Assembly: GCA_938005545.1 (NCBI GenBank) | Contig: CALKXV010000066.1 | Coordinates: 1-38,803 of the forward strand | Direction of reading: 5' to 3' | From: an uncultured Paracoccaceae bacterium | Lineage (GTDB): Bacteria; Pseudomonadota; Alphaproteobacteria; Rhodobacterales; Rhodobacteraceae | DNA: 38,803 bases | Shown: one piece after another, positions 9,720-17,371 of the stretch | Layout: the number at the start of each line of letters is the position of its first letter | Position numbering within the stretch: the stretch's first letter is position 1 | Notes under the pieces: model-generated | Told to the model about the DNA's origin: nothing | Database searches by the model: none | The model's input: the letters and a program-made list of their open reading frames with translations, nothing else | Translations under genes and position numbers: made by a program

Positions 9720-10240
9720 CGCTGATCGTGCGAAGCCATGATGACGGCGAACGGAATAGCGAAGCGGTGTATTCGGATTGCGAGAAGTATCGCTATGCGC
9801 TGACGCGGGTTTGGGATCATGAAGGCAAACGGCTTCTTTACATCATGCTAAACCCGTCGAAGGCGACCGAACTTGCCAATGATCCCACAATTGAACGCTG
9901 TGAGCGCCGCGCCCGAGCGCTCGGTTATGGTGGGTTCCGGGTATGCAATCTGTTTGGCCTGCGTGAGACGGATCCGGCGAAGTTAAAACGGGCGAAACAC
10001 CCCGAAGGGCCCGACAACGTGGCTCAGACCAAGGCGGCAATTGAGTGGACAGATGATGTGCTTTGCGCGTGGGGCGTTCATGGAGAACACTTGGGTCAGG
10101 CCGACTCTCTACTGTCTATAATACGGACTTCGCCGAAACCTTGCTTGGTATTAGGCCTGACCAAAGCGGGTCATCCCCGCCATCCCCTATATATCTCTTA
10201 CAAAACCAAACCATTCATCTGGGATAGGTCACAGGGTTAG
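9716..10240 (+). CDS. DUF1643 domain-containing protein
   Basis: This is a 174-residue cytoplasmic protein. The open frame runs upstream into truB, but GTG at 9716 forms a 4-base overlap with the truB stop and gives the expected N-terminus ([20 protein letters not shown]). Family features are [38 protein letters not shown], read here in two parts, then [23 protein letters not shown] near residue 120 and [22 protein letters not shown]1643 has no established activity. Its coupling to truB suggests co-translation and perhaps a link to RNA metabolism, which is only contextual. Confidence 0.85.
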   Translation: MTLIVRSHDDGERNSEAVYSDCEKYRYALTRVWDHEGKRLLYIMLNPSKATELANDPTIERCERRARALGYGGFRVCNLFGLRETDPAKLKRAKHPEGPDNVAQTKAAIEWTDDVLCAWGVHGEHLGQADSLLSIIRTSPKPCLVLGLTKAGHPRHPLYISYKTKPFIWDRSQG

Positions 10241-10465
10241 TTGGTACGGCGGCGTGTCTTTTTCGTACGATATATAACCAGTTGGAAGCGACCATCGAAC
10301 CACAGCACGTTTCTAACCTTGAAAGGCCGTGTTTTTCGTGATGACGCCATTCTTCGTATCAGCAAGAATCTTAGCCCTGTTGTGCAACCTGATCAGATTG
10401 AAATCATGACACGCATACAAAGCGATTTGGAAACCGTGCACAAACATCTGGATGCCAGCCGTTAG
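10241..10465 (+). CDS. Doubtful short ORF after the DUF1643 gene
   Basis: A 74-codon frame opens with TTG immediately after the preceding stop and ends at a TAG, 29 bp before the convergent RTX gene. The product is basic (MVRRRVFFVRYITSW...), matches nothing I know and has no evident ribosome-binding site. The 250-bp gap may simply be an intergenic spacer or decayed DNA. Confidence 0.15.
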   Translation: MVRRRVFFVRYITSWKRPSNHSTFLTLKGRVFRDDAILRISKNLSPVVQPDQIEIMTRIQSDLETVHKHLDASR

Positions 10466-10491
10466 CCTGAACGCCACATTGATCGTTAGGA

Positions 10492-11610
10492 TCAAACGGC
10501 CACAACAGTGGGCGCGAAATCAAATAGCTCAACCTGGTCTAACGTAAGAATGTCGCCCGGCGTGGCGACCCGCACCACGACCAAAGGATCACCGTCAAAG
10601 GACAGCGTGAACACCGTCTCGCCGTCAACCTCGGCCTCAGTGATGATCGGTGTTTCGTCCAAGACATCGCGGCTATCGAAAACCACGTCGATTTGATCCA
10701 CCTCCGGATCAAAATCATTGATGATCGGGGGTGGCGATCCGATCCAGGTGCCTACGACAAAGACTTCGCCAAGGCCATCCGCTTCGCCGTCCAGCGCTTC
10801 TCCGTAAACTTCGTCGCCTGTGCCAAGGAAGATTTCGTCGGCACCCTCTGAACCCACCAAAGTATCGGGCGCATTGTCGTCGATTGGAAAAACGCCCAAG
10901 TCCTGAAGCTCAATGCCGGAAATAAAGTCGTCCCCGGATCCGCCATCCAGAAAGTCACTCTCGGCGCCCCCAACCAGTACATCATTGCCGGGACCACCAT
11001 CCAGAGTATCACGACCTGCGCCGCCATCCAGCCCATCAGCGCCGAGATTGCCGCTTAGACTATCGTCACCCTCTTCGCCCAGCAAAAGATCGGCGTCGGG
11101 GCCGCCTTCCAAGGTGTCGTTGTTATCGCCACCCAATAGCGTGTCCTCGCCCGGTCCACCCCGAAGAAGGTCAAATCCGTCGTCTCCATACAAGAGATCG
11201 TTGTCCATAGCGCCTTCGACAGTGTCATTGCCGGGGCCGCCGCCAACCGTGTCGTCGCCATCACCCCCGCGTACAGAATCCTGACCCTCATCGCCTTCCA
11301 GACTATCCGCACCCGCGCCGCCCAGAACGGTATCGTCACCGATCCCGCCAAAAACCTCGTCGTTGTCAGCGTTTCCGTCCAGGCTGTCATTGCCGATGCC
11401 GCCCGTGATGGTGTCATCGCCGGCACGCCCAAAGATGATGTCATCGGAAAATGTGCCCTCAAGAAAATCGGCACCCGTAGTACCTTCGGCTGCCGCAGGC
11501 GGACCTTCGCCCGCAACCGGCCCATCGCCACTGTCATCGCTGCCGCCACCGCCACCGAGCGCAAAGGCTCCAACAAGTCCGGCACCAGCAATAAGAAGAA
11601 GGATTTCCAT
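10492..11610 (-). CDS. RTX-type calcium-binding repeat protein with N-terminal hydrophobic segment
   Basis: The 372-residue protein starts at ATG 11608-11610 (MEILLLIAGAGLVGAFALGG), with GAGGG upstream. A hydrophobic segment at residues 1-19 is followed by a Gly/Asp/Ser/Pro-rich linker. A block of about 20 RTX nonapeptides (GGxGxDxhx, for example GGDGDDTVGG) fills residues 60-250 and should form a calcium-stabilised beta-roll. The C-terminal 120 residues are acidic and non-repetitive. Proteins of this build are exported or surface-exposed. The hydrophobic N-terminus suggests membrane anchoring or Sec entry rather than a purely C-terminal type I signal. It sits in opposite orientation between DUF1643 and rpsO and interrupts an otherwise housekeeping gene run. 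Confidence 0.85.
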   Translation of the reverse strand: MEILLLIAGAGLVGAFALGGGGGSDDSGDGPVAGEGPPAAAEGTTGADFLEGTFSDDIIFGRAGDDTITGGIGNDSLDGNADNDEVFGGIGDDTVLGGAGADSLEGDEGQDSVRGGDGDDTVGGGPGNDTVEGAMDNDLLYGDDGFDLLRGGPGEDTLLGGDNNDTLEGGPDADLLLGEEGDDSLSGNLGADGLDGGAGRDTLDGGPGNDVLVGGAESDFLDGGSGDDFISGIELQDLGVFPIDDNAPDTLVGSEGADEIFLGTGDEVYGEALDGEADGLGEVFVVGTWIGSPPPIINDFDPEVDQIDVVFDSRDVLDETPIITEAEVDGETVFTLSFDGDPLVVVRVATPGDILTLDQVELFDFAPTVVAV

Positions 11611-11798
11611 CAATACACCCTCGCGTTGAATAATCTTAACGCGGAGCAGAATGACTGCAACCTGACCTAAATCGGTTGTTGTAATTTTACCTTCCCTTTC
11701 CGCGCGCACTGCCCTATACGCGCCACTTCTAACTCCACGGGCCCTGCTGGACGACATCCCGGCTTGCGCCATAACCCTTTGAAATGAAGGAGACCCCG

Positions 11799-12068
11799 AT
11801 GTCGATTACTGCTGAAGAAAAAGCACGAGTCATGAAGGAATTCGCCACAAAAGAAGGCGATACCGGCTCCCCTGAAGTTCAGGTTGCCATTCTGTCGTCG
11901 CGCATCGCGACGTTGACAGAACACTTCAAGACCCACAAAAAAGACAATCACTCGCGCCGTGGTCTGTTGAAGCTGGTGGCCCTGCGCCGGAAGCTTCTGG
12001 ACTACACACGCACCAAGGACGAGGCCCGCTATCAGGACTTGATCAAACGTCTGGGTCTGCGCCGCTAA
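11799..12068 (+). CDS. rpsO: 30S ribosomal protein S15
   Basis: RpsO binds 16S rRNA in the platform of the small subunit. The 89-residue product begins [20 protein letters not shown] and contains the S15 signature region [20 protein letters not shown], ending LIKRLGLRR; its length is exactly that of the family. GAAGGAG lies seven bases upstream of ATG 11799, so I prefer it to an in-frame ATG five codons earlier. A strong terminator follows directly. The usual downstream partner pnp is absent; a broken unrelated gene lies there instead. Confidence 0.97.
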   Translation: MSITAEEKARVMKEFATKEGDTGSPEVQVAILSSRIATLTEHFKTHKKDNHSRRGLLKLVALRRKLLDYTRTKDEARYQDLIKRLGLRR

Positions 12069-12094
12069 GGTACATTTCGTCAGGAAATTGAGGG

Positions 12095-12121
12095 GGCCGC
12101 ACAACGTGTGCGGCCTTTTTG
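12095..12121 (+). terminator. Rho-independent terminator of rpsO
   Basis: A nine-base-pair GC-rich stem (GGCCGCACA ... TGTGCGGCC) with a three-base ACG loop is followed by TTTTTG. It starts 27 bp after the rpsO stop. Confidence 0.9.
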
Positions 12122-12136
12122 TTTGGTGAGTCCTGT

Positions 12137-12345
12137 CTTGCAAGGAAATGTTCCCGCAGGATCCAAGTTGTTCGGGTTCTTTTGAAAAAGAACGATGGTT
12201 CGCGATCAGGATTATGCTTCATTTCAACGGCATGGGCCGCGTAGTTCCGACCGATGCAATAGACACGGCGCACCGGGAAAAGCGAATCAGAACCCGCAAC
12301 CGGCATGGCGACGACTTTGGGTTGTTCGATTACAAACGCTGGCAT
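12137..12345 (-). pseudogene. Fumarylacetoacetate hydrolase family protein, 5' fragment with frameshift
   Basis: From ATG 12345, with GGAAGGA upstream, the frame reads like the N-terminus of an FAH-fold hydrolase: MPVAGSDSLFPVRRVYCIGR followed by NYAAHAVEMKHNPDREPSFFF. Near 12183 the similarity leaves this frame and continues one frame over as NPNNLDPAGTFPC, the expected next block. It then stops at about 12137, just past the rpsO terminator. So about 70 of roughly 230 residues survive, with one frameshift and a 3' truncation. The catalytic part of the hydrolase is missing, so it cannot be active. Confidence 0.75.
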
Positions 12346-12521
12346 ATTCCTTCCTTACTGCTCACGGTTTCTCATTCCGACTAAGACCAGATCGTTCCTG
12401 GATCAATCTCCGCCTTGCTACCAACCCCCATTGAAAACCGGTCGATAGCGACGCACATTAATAAGCCCGCTCTGATCTCTCAGAACGGGCCCGTCTTGCC
12501 TGTTAGAAAAACGCCAATGGG

Positions 12522-12884
12522 TTAACCGAAAACGTAGAACGCCATCTTGTTTCCATCGTTGTCGCGGACGTAAGCGGCGTAGAATACATCTTCGATACGC
12601 TGCCCCGGTTCACCATCTGAGGTCGCGCCAAGCGAGATCGCTTTGTTATACATCGCGTTAACTTCGTCTTTGGTTGAAGCCGAAAACGCAACCATCGAGC
12701 CGTTTCCGCAGCTTGGTGCTTCGCCGTCGAATGGCTCGCAGACCGCAATCATCGGTGTGTCCGTTGATTTACCAATCATCGCCAGGCGGCCCACATCCAC
12801 TTGGACGGTCGCGTCAAACAGCTCCGTGTAAAAAGCTTTCGCTTTTTCAATGTCTTTGACGCCGACGGTTGAATACCCAATCAT
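12522..12884 (-). CDS. VOC (glyoxalase/bleomycin-resistance) family protein
   Basis: This is a 120-residue protein of the vicinal-oxygen-chelate fold. It opens MIGYSTVGVKDIEKAKAFYT, continues ELFDATVQVDVGRLAMIG and closes with YAAYVRDNDGNKMAFYVFG, the usual beta-alpha-beta-beta-beta pattern. Possible metal ligands are few: an N-terminal histidine typical of glyoxalase I is replaced by Tyr/Ser, so glyoxalase activity is not assured. AAGGA precedes the ATG. A copy of the cluster palindrome (12916-12929) lies 32 bp upstream of the start, inside the likely promoter, which suggests control by the TetR protein encoded at 16775. Confidence 0.85.
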   Translation of the reverse strand: MIGYSTVGVKDIEKAKAFYTELFDATVQVDVGRLAMIGKSTDTPMIAVCEPFDGEAPSCGNGSMVAFSASTKDEVNAMYNKAISLGATSDGEPGQRIEDVFYAAYVRDNDGNKMAFYVFG

Positions 12885-12915
12885 AATTTTTCCTTCTCGT
12901 TGATACCATATATCT

Positions 12916-12929
12916 ACCTACTAGAAGGT
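12916..12929. promoter_or_regulatory. Candidate TetR operator, site 1 (VOC gene)
   Basis: ACCTACTAGAAGGT has perfect ACCT/AGGT arms with a six-base centre. It matches the 14-bp consensus ACCTASTRRWAGGY shared with two other intergenic sites in this cluster. It lies 32 bp upstream of the VOC start codon. Confidence 0.55.
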
Positions 12930-12998
12930 TGTGTACGACGGGGCAAGCATATCTTGCGCCCTCACTCGAATGTTATCGGGCAACATCGAACTGCCGCG

Positions 12999-13637
12999 CT
13001 AGTACATGTTGTTCTTGATGTCCCGCGCGATCCGGCCTTCGATATCGTCCAGTTTGTCCCGATCGTAATTTTGATGTGCCGACATCATCTCGCCCAAACT
13101 GGGTGCGGTTTTTCGGTCAATCTGGTTTTCCGCGGCCCAGAGACCCGAGCGGCGGATCGCTTTTGAGCAATGGCCGTACGCCTCTTCAACTTCAATCAAC
13201 AGTCCAACGGGTGGTACGCGATCTTTGATAGCGCAGCGCTTAAGAAGCTCCGGGTCACGCGTTACAAGGCCGCGACCATTTACGCGCAAAGTATCGAAAA
13301 CACCGGGTATCATAAACAGAACCGAAACGGGTGGATGGGTCAGGACGTTCCGAAAGGTATCAAAGCGTTGGTTTCCCGGCCGATCCGGGATCAGCAATAG
13401 CTTAGGCGTGACGATTTCCACAAAACCAGCAGGATCACCGCGTGGCGTGATGTCAGAATTTCCGTCGGCATCTTGGGATGACACAAGACAAAACGGTGAT
13501 AGACGGACGAACACTTGCATGGGCTCGCTCAGAAATGGTGCCGACTTGTCATATATAATCTGCGTCGTATCACCATAGCGTTCGCGGAACTCGGGGATGT
13601 CCTTGATCAGGAACTCGGATCGGACTGGGTTTGTCAT
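12999..13637 (-). CDS. Pyridoxamine 5'-phosphate oxidase-fold flavoprotein
   Basis: The 212-residue cytoplasmic protein belongs to the PNPOx-like split-barrel group, in the class I know as MSMEG_1061-type FMN-dependent proteins. Recognisable parts are FLSEPMQVFVRLSPFCLVSS, the flavin/phosphate region DGNSDITPRGDPAGFV, LLIPDRPGNQRFDTFRNVL and the C-terminal GLWAAENQIDRK. Members bind FMN, F420 or heme and reduce small molecules; true PNPOx activity is not implied. AGGG lies seven bases upstream of the ATG. It is divergent from a broken paralogue at 13787, with operator site 2 between them. Confidence 0.85.
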   Translation of the reverse strand: MTNPVRSEFLIKDIPEFRERYGDTTQIIYDKSAPFLSEPMQVFVRLSPFCLVSSQDADGNSDITPRGDPAGFVEIVTPKLLLIPDRPGNQRFDTFRNVLTHPPVSVLFMIPGVFDTLRVNGRGLVTRDPELLKRCAIKDRVPPVGLLIEVEEAYGHCSKAIRRSGLWAAENQIDRKTAPSLGEMMSAHQNYDRDKLDDIEGRIARDIKNNMY

Positions 13638-13765
13638 TGACGCCCTTTCTCATTTTTTGGCTTTCCTATTTGGCATCACCGATAAACCACTGCTTTGGCA
13701 AGTTTCAAAAAACCGTGAGGTGTCGACTTGTTTGGCCAGCGCAATTGACAAATCAATTTTTGCCT

Positions 13766-13779
13766 ACCTAGTGGAAGGC
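13766..13779. promoter_or_regulatory. Candidate TetR operator, site 2 (between the two PNPOx genes)
   Basis: ACCTAGTGGAAGGC fits the consensus ACCTASTRRWAGGY. It begins 15 bp after a perfect TTGACA (-35-like) at 13745-13750 and ends 7 bp before the start codon at 13787, so a bound repressor would block that promoter. Confidence 0.5.
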
Positions 13780-13786
13780 AGTCACC

Positions 13787-14289
13787 ATGTATATCCCCAA
13801 CAGGACTTTCAGCATGTTCGAAGAAACCGGCGTCTTTCACGAAAGCGGACGCAATCTGCACCAAAAATTGGGTATCGAAGATCGACAGCATCAACTTGGT
13901 CTGAAGATGATCCCCGCGCAGGCGTTGATATCAACCATCGTGGCGGGATGCCTGGCTTCGTCACCGTGCTGGATGACAGCACACTTCAGTTTCCAGATTT
14001 TAAAGGAAATAGTTTCTACAACACCTATGGAAATATCATGACCGACGCCCGGGTCGGCCTTCAGTTTGTAGACTTTGAAACCGGAACCTTACTGAACGTC
14101 AAAGGGACAGCCAAGCTTGTCAAAGACATCAACAATGGCGAACGTCCATTGATGGGGCGCGGCCTGCGCATTTCCGTTGAAACTATGATCCGTGCTGAAG
14201 GCGCCCTTCCACTGCGCTATTCGTTTGGTACATATTCTGACCGCAACCCTGCGAATTCGCCCAAGGCCAAAGCACTTGAATTTTTATAA
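13787..14289 (+). pseudogene. Broken PNPOx-fold flavin-nucleotide-binding protein gene
   Basis: The 5' part starts at ATG 13787, behind GGAAGG, and encodes MFEETGVFHESGRNLHQKLG and ...IEDRQHQ, like the start of flavin-binding PNPOx-like proteins. After about 13910 the similarity resumes only in another frame as DINHRGGMPGFVTVLDD, then NTYGNIMTDARVGLQFVDFE and GTLLNVKGTAKLV, ending SYSDR-like at FGTYSDRNPANSP. Compared with the family, roughly 40 residues of the first barrel strands are missing at the junction. It is therefore an internal deletion with a frameshift, not a simple sequencing slip. A long open frame from 13597 spans the region but its N-terminal third is out-of-frame noise. Confidence 0.7.
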
Positions 14290-14303
14290 ACCTACTGATA
14301 GGT
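14290..14303. promoter_or_regulatory. Candidate TetR operator, site 3 (cupin operon)
   Basis: ACCTACTGATAGGT has perfect five-base arms ACCTA/TAGGT with a four-base centre and is the most symmetric of the three sites. It starts immediately after the stop of the broken gene and 69 bp before the cupin start codon, in the only available promoter region of the cupin-SDR-FAD-TetR unit. Confidence 0.6.
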
Positions 14304-14358
14304 AGATTAATACCACTAAACACGTAAACACCCAGACAATGCAAAAAGGAAACCGCCA

Positions 14359-15027
14359 ATGGAACTGAATGCAGACTTCAAAGAACGTGTCGTCGTTCAT
14401 TCAGATCAACTTGAATGGAGCGCGTCGCCCATGCCCGGCGTTGATCGCCGCATGTTAGACCGCATTGGCGGCGAAGTTGCGCGCGCAACAACCATCGTAC
14501 GTTATGCGCCTGACAGCAAATTCTCGGCCCACACGCACACCGGCGGTGAAGAGTTCATCGTGCTTGATGGTGTATTTCAAGACGAGCATGGCGATTTTCC
14601 CGAAGGCACCTATGTGCGCAACCCGCCAACAACATCGCATACACCGGGCTCGGAACCCGGGTGCACCATTTTCGTGAAGCTCTGGCAGTTTGATTTGCAG
14701 GATCGCTCACAGTTTCGCAAAACCATGGCTGATGAACTTGCCGCACCGATAAATGGCGTGGCGACCGCAGAACTTCACCGCGATGAATTTGAGGTTGTTA
14801 CCTACAGCCATCTTGATGCAGGTGCGAAATTGACCATAGCAGACGCTGGCGGGATCGAGATGCTGGTGATCGGCGGATCACTTACCGAAGGCGGCGATAC
14901 ACTTGGCAAAAACGCATGGCTGCGCTTGCCAAATGGTCAAACGTTGAACGCCGTGGCTGGCTCTGACGGCGCAAAGGTCTGGGTCAAAACAGGCCACTTG
15001 GCCCACGCAAGGGCGCCGTCCGTCTGA
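14359..15027 (+). CDS. ChrR-like double-cupin domain protein
   Basis: The 222-residue protein carries two cupin domains. The first holds the metal site HTHTGGEEF, with H58, H60 and E64/E65, followed by a conserved [19 protein letters not shown] block containing the late histidine. The second, at about 125-215, has no comparable histidine set. The first domain resembles the cupin half of ChrR anti-sigma factors, but there is no N-terminal zinc-binding ASD domain, so it is not an anti-sigma factor. AAGGAAA lies upstream of the ATG. The stop overlaps the SDR start (TGATG), so the two are coupled. Possible roles are dioxygenase, isomerase or small-molecule sensor; unproven. Confidence 0.85.
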   Translation: MELNADFKERVVVHSDQLEWSASPMPGVDRRMLDRIGGEVARATTIVRYAPDSKFSAHTHTGGEEFIVLDGVFQDEHGDFPEGTYVRNPPTTSHTPGSEPGCTIFVKLWQFDLQDRSQFRKTMADELAAPINGVATAELHRDEFEVVTYSHLDAGAKLTIADAGGIEMLVIGGSLTEGGDTLGKNAWLRLPNGQTLNAVAGSDGAKVWVKTGHLAHARAPSV

Positions 15028-15710
15028 TGGCCGCGCAGAAACCTCTGGCGATTGTCGCAGGTGCGGGGGCCGGTCTTGGCCAGTCCCTTCTTTCGCGTTT
15101 CGAACGGGGCGGTTTTACCGCTGTCGGGCTTGGCCGAAGCGAACCCCTTGCCCCGGTAGGCGATTTTCACACTCTCGATCTGGCAGATGCGAATACGGTC
15201 CCTGCCAAGATCGCTGATATCATTGATACCTATGGCGCGCCCAAAATCGTCGTACACAACACGGCAGAACTGGTGATTGCACCGCTTTCGGAAACGTCAC
15301 TCGATCACTTCTCGCGCACTTGGACGTCTATGGTGCAAACCGCGTTTCTGCTGGGCCGGTCGACGCTGGACGTAATGGCCAAGGCCGACGGTGGATCATT
15401 CATCGTCTCAGGTGCCACCGCGTCGTTACGGGGTGGCGCAAAATTCTCGGCCTTTGCCAGCGCGAAATTCGCTTTACGCGGGTTGACGCAATCGATGGCG
15501 CGGGAATACCAGCCCAAAGGCGTCCACGTTTGCCATGCCATCCTCGACGGAATCATCGACACTGATCGGTCACGCGATCTGCACAGTCTTGATCCGGCCA
15601 AAATGATGAAACCGGAAGACATTGCGGAAGCTTATTGGCAGATTGCCCAACAGCCGAAATCCACATGGACCCATGAACTAGACCTACGGCCCGCGTCCGA
15701 AGGATTTTAA
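15027..15710 (+). CDS. SDR-family protein with Tyr-to-Phe change at the catalytic position
   Basis: The 227-residue Rossmann-fold protein has the nucleotide loop GAGAGLG at residues 12-18, HNTAELV in place of the usual NNAG, and a serine in FIVSGATASL. The active-site helix reads FASAKFALRG, with K147 kept and F143 where the catalytic tyrosine of YxxxK normally stands. From memory, a subgroup of SDRs shares this FASAK form, so it may be a family trait rather than a fresh mutation. Classical ketoreductase chemistry would be impaired. It starts on the last base of the cupin stop, and a 3-bp gap separates it from the FAD gene. Confidence 0.85.
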   Translation: MAAQKPLAIVAGAGAGLGQSLLSRFERGGFTAVGLGRSEPLAPVGDFHTLDLADANTVPAKIADIIDTYGAPKIVVHNTAELVIAPLSETSLDHFSRTWTSMVQTAFLLGRSTLDVMAKADGGSFIVSGATASLRGGAKFSAFASAKFALRGLTQSMAREYQPKGVHVCHAILDGIIDTDRSRDLHSLDPAKMMKPEDIAEAYWQIAQQPKSTWTHELDLRPASEGF

Positions 15711-15713
15711 GCG

Positions 15714-16760
15714 ATGAAAACCCTGATCATCGGCGGCGGCCTTTCTGGCCTCGCTCTCGCGGAAGCCTTGGAAACCAGGGGCCAGGACTATGTTTTGGTC
15801 GAAGCGCGCGCGCGCTTTGGCGGGCGCATCAAAACGGAACACCACGAAGATGGGTACTTCGATATGGGCCCTGCTTGGTTCTGGCCCGCACAACCTCGTA
15901 TAGCGAGTATGATTGACAGGTTTGGCCTTGAAAAATTCGATCAATTTGCCGATGGCGATCTGACCTTTGAAAACGAACGTGGACAGGTTCAACGCGGTCG
16001 GGGCTTTTCATCCATGCAAGGGTCTTGGCGGCTGAAAGGCGGGCTTGGAGCTTTGATAAAAGCTTTGGTCGATCGCTTGCCGGAAAACCGAAAACGTCTG
16101 AACGCCGTAGTTACGAAACTGTCCCAAAACGAAACCGGCGTCACCGCAACCTTCGGTAACGGAGACACAATGGATGCAGACCGGGTTGTTCTGTCATTAC
16201 CGCCGCGCATTGCGGCCAACATCGAATTCAATCCGCCTTTACCGGACGACGCGCTGAACTCCATGAAGAACATTTCAACCTGGATGGCCGGACAAGCCAA
16301 GGCGGTCGCAGTCTACGACACAGCTTTTTGGCGCGAAGACGGGTTGTCAGGCGATGCGCAAAGTCAGTTTGGGCCAATGGTCGAAATCCATGATGCATCG
16401 CCTGCCACAGGCGGCCCTTATGCCCTTTTCGGTTTTATTGGCGTCCCGCCAAATGGACGCAAAGATGTTCAGGTCCTGCGTGAACACCTGCAAGAACAAT
16501 TGATCCGCCTGTTCGGTCCAAAAGCTGCTGGGCCTGTACAGCTTTATGTAAAGGACTGGGCACTTGATCCCTATACGTCGACCGAAGCCGACAAAGCCCC
16601 GCTGTACGCCCATCCAACCTATGGCCTGCCATTTCCGTTGAGCGACCTTTGGAACAATCGGTTGCACTTTTCCGGCACCGAAGTCGCCCCAGCGTTTGGC
16701 GGCTATATTGAAGGGGCTTTGGAAGCGGCAGAAAACGTATTAAAGACTTTGGAAATCTAA
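15714..16760 (+). CDS. FAD-dependent amine-oxidase-like oxidoreductase
   Basis: The 348-residue protein begins MKTLIIGGGLSGLALAEALE with the dinucleotide loop GGGLSG at residues 7-12. It continues with VLVEARARFGGRI (ADP-binding end and GGR motif), DMGPAWFWPAQPRI, and the C-terminal FAD segment LHFSGTEVAPAFGGYIEGAL typical of flavin-containing amine oxidases. It is shorter than most monoamine oxidases (about 450), which suggests a reduced substrate domain. It lies within the cupin-SDR-FAD-TetR unit, 3 bp after the SDR stop. The substrate is unknown; an oxidative or electrophile detoxification role would fit its neighbours. Confidence 0.85.
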   Translation: MKTLIIGGGLSGLALAEALETRGQDYVLVEARARFGGRIKTEHHEDGYFDMGPAWFWPAQPRIASMIDRFGLEKFDQFADGDLTFENERGQVQRGRGFSSMQGSWRLKGGLGALIKALVDRLPENRKRLNAVVTKLSQNETGVTATFGNGDTMDADRVVLSLPPRIAANIEFNPPLPDDALNSMKNISTWMAGQAKAVAVYDTAFWREDGLSGDAQSQFGPMVEIHDASPATGGPYALFGFIGVPPNGRKDVQVLREHLQEQLIRLFGPKAAGPVQLYVKDWALDPYTSTEADKAPLYAHPTYGLPFPLSDLWNNRLHFSGTEVAPAFGGYIEGALEAAENVLKTLEI

Positions 16761-16774
16761 ATTAGGTGACCGCA

Positions 16775-17371
16775 ATGCCATCAAATGATACAAAGACCGC
16801 CCTTTTGGATGCCGCCGAGAAAGCCGCACGCACAATGGGCTTTGATGGGTTTAGCTACGCAGACCTTGCCGAAGACGTCGGCATTCGCAAGTCGAGTATT
16901 CACCATCACTTCCCGTCCAAGGCGAAACTTTCTGTCGCTTTGATGCAGCGGTATCACGAAAACTTTCAAGCGGTCTGTTCCGAAATCGATGCGAATTTTT
17001 CGACAGGTGGCGAGAAATTGAACGAATTGATCAACCAATACCGCGCCAGAAGTGATGACGGCAAACGCCTGTGTTTATGCGCATCATTTTCGGCCAGTCG
17101 CGACAGCCTTTCGCCTGACGTGGTTCACCAGATCAGCCTGTTCCGTGCCATGGTCATCGATTGGCTGACCGGCGCTTTTGAAAAAGGCCAAAGCGACGGT
17201 TCTATATCTGGTGTTCTTGATCCGGCACTAGAATCCGCAGCAGCGCTTTCTTTGCTTGAGGGTGCGCAACTTGCCGCGCGCGCCGAAGAAAATTCCGCAC
17301 TTTTCGAAAATGCAATCAAGCTATTGAAGCTGCGCATTTCTGTGTCTAACCCGTTGTATCCGGGCCGCTGA
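16775..17371 (+). CDS. TetR/AcrR-family transcriptional regulator
   Basis: This 198-residue repressor has an N-terminal helix-turn-helix (residues about 8-52): ALLDAAEKAARTMGFDGFSY, DLAEDVGIRKSSIHHHFPSK. A ligand-binding helical domain with three cysteines near residue 90 (RLCLCASFSASRD) follows. I take ATG 16775 because AGGTG lies just upstream; an in-frame GTG at 16766 would have no site. The HTH and the short cysteine-containing core resemble the NemR/AcuR-like group that senses electrophiles, which is an inference. It ends the operon and is the obvious candidate to bind the three ACCTASTRRWAGGY sites. Confidence 0.88.
   Translation: MPSNDTKTALLDAAEKAARTMGFDGFSYADLAEDVGIRKSSIHHHFPSKAKLSVALMQRYHENFQAVCSEIDANFSTGGEKLNELINQYRARSDDGKRLCLCASFSASRDSLSPDVVHQISLFRAMVIDWLTGAFEKGQSDGSISGVLDPALESAAALSLLEGAQLAARAEENSALFENAIKLLKLRISVSNPLYPGR

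Noticed and set aside
14359-15027. ChrR anti-sigma factor
   Set aside because: It has the cupin but not the N-terminal zinc-binding anti-sigma domain, and no ECF sigma gene is adjacent.
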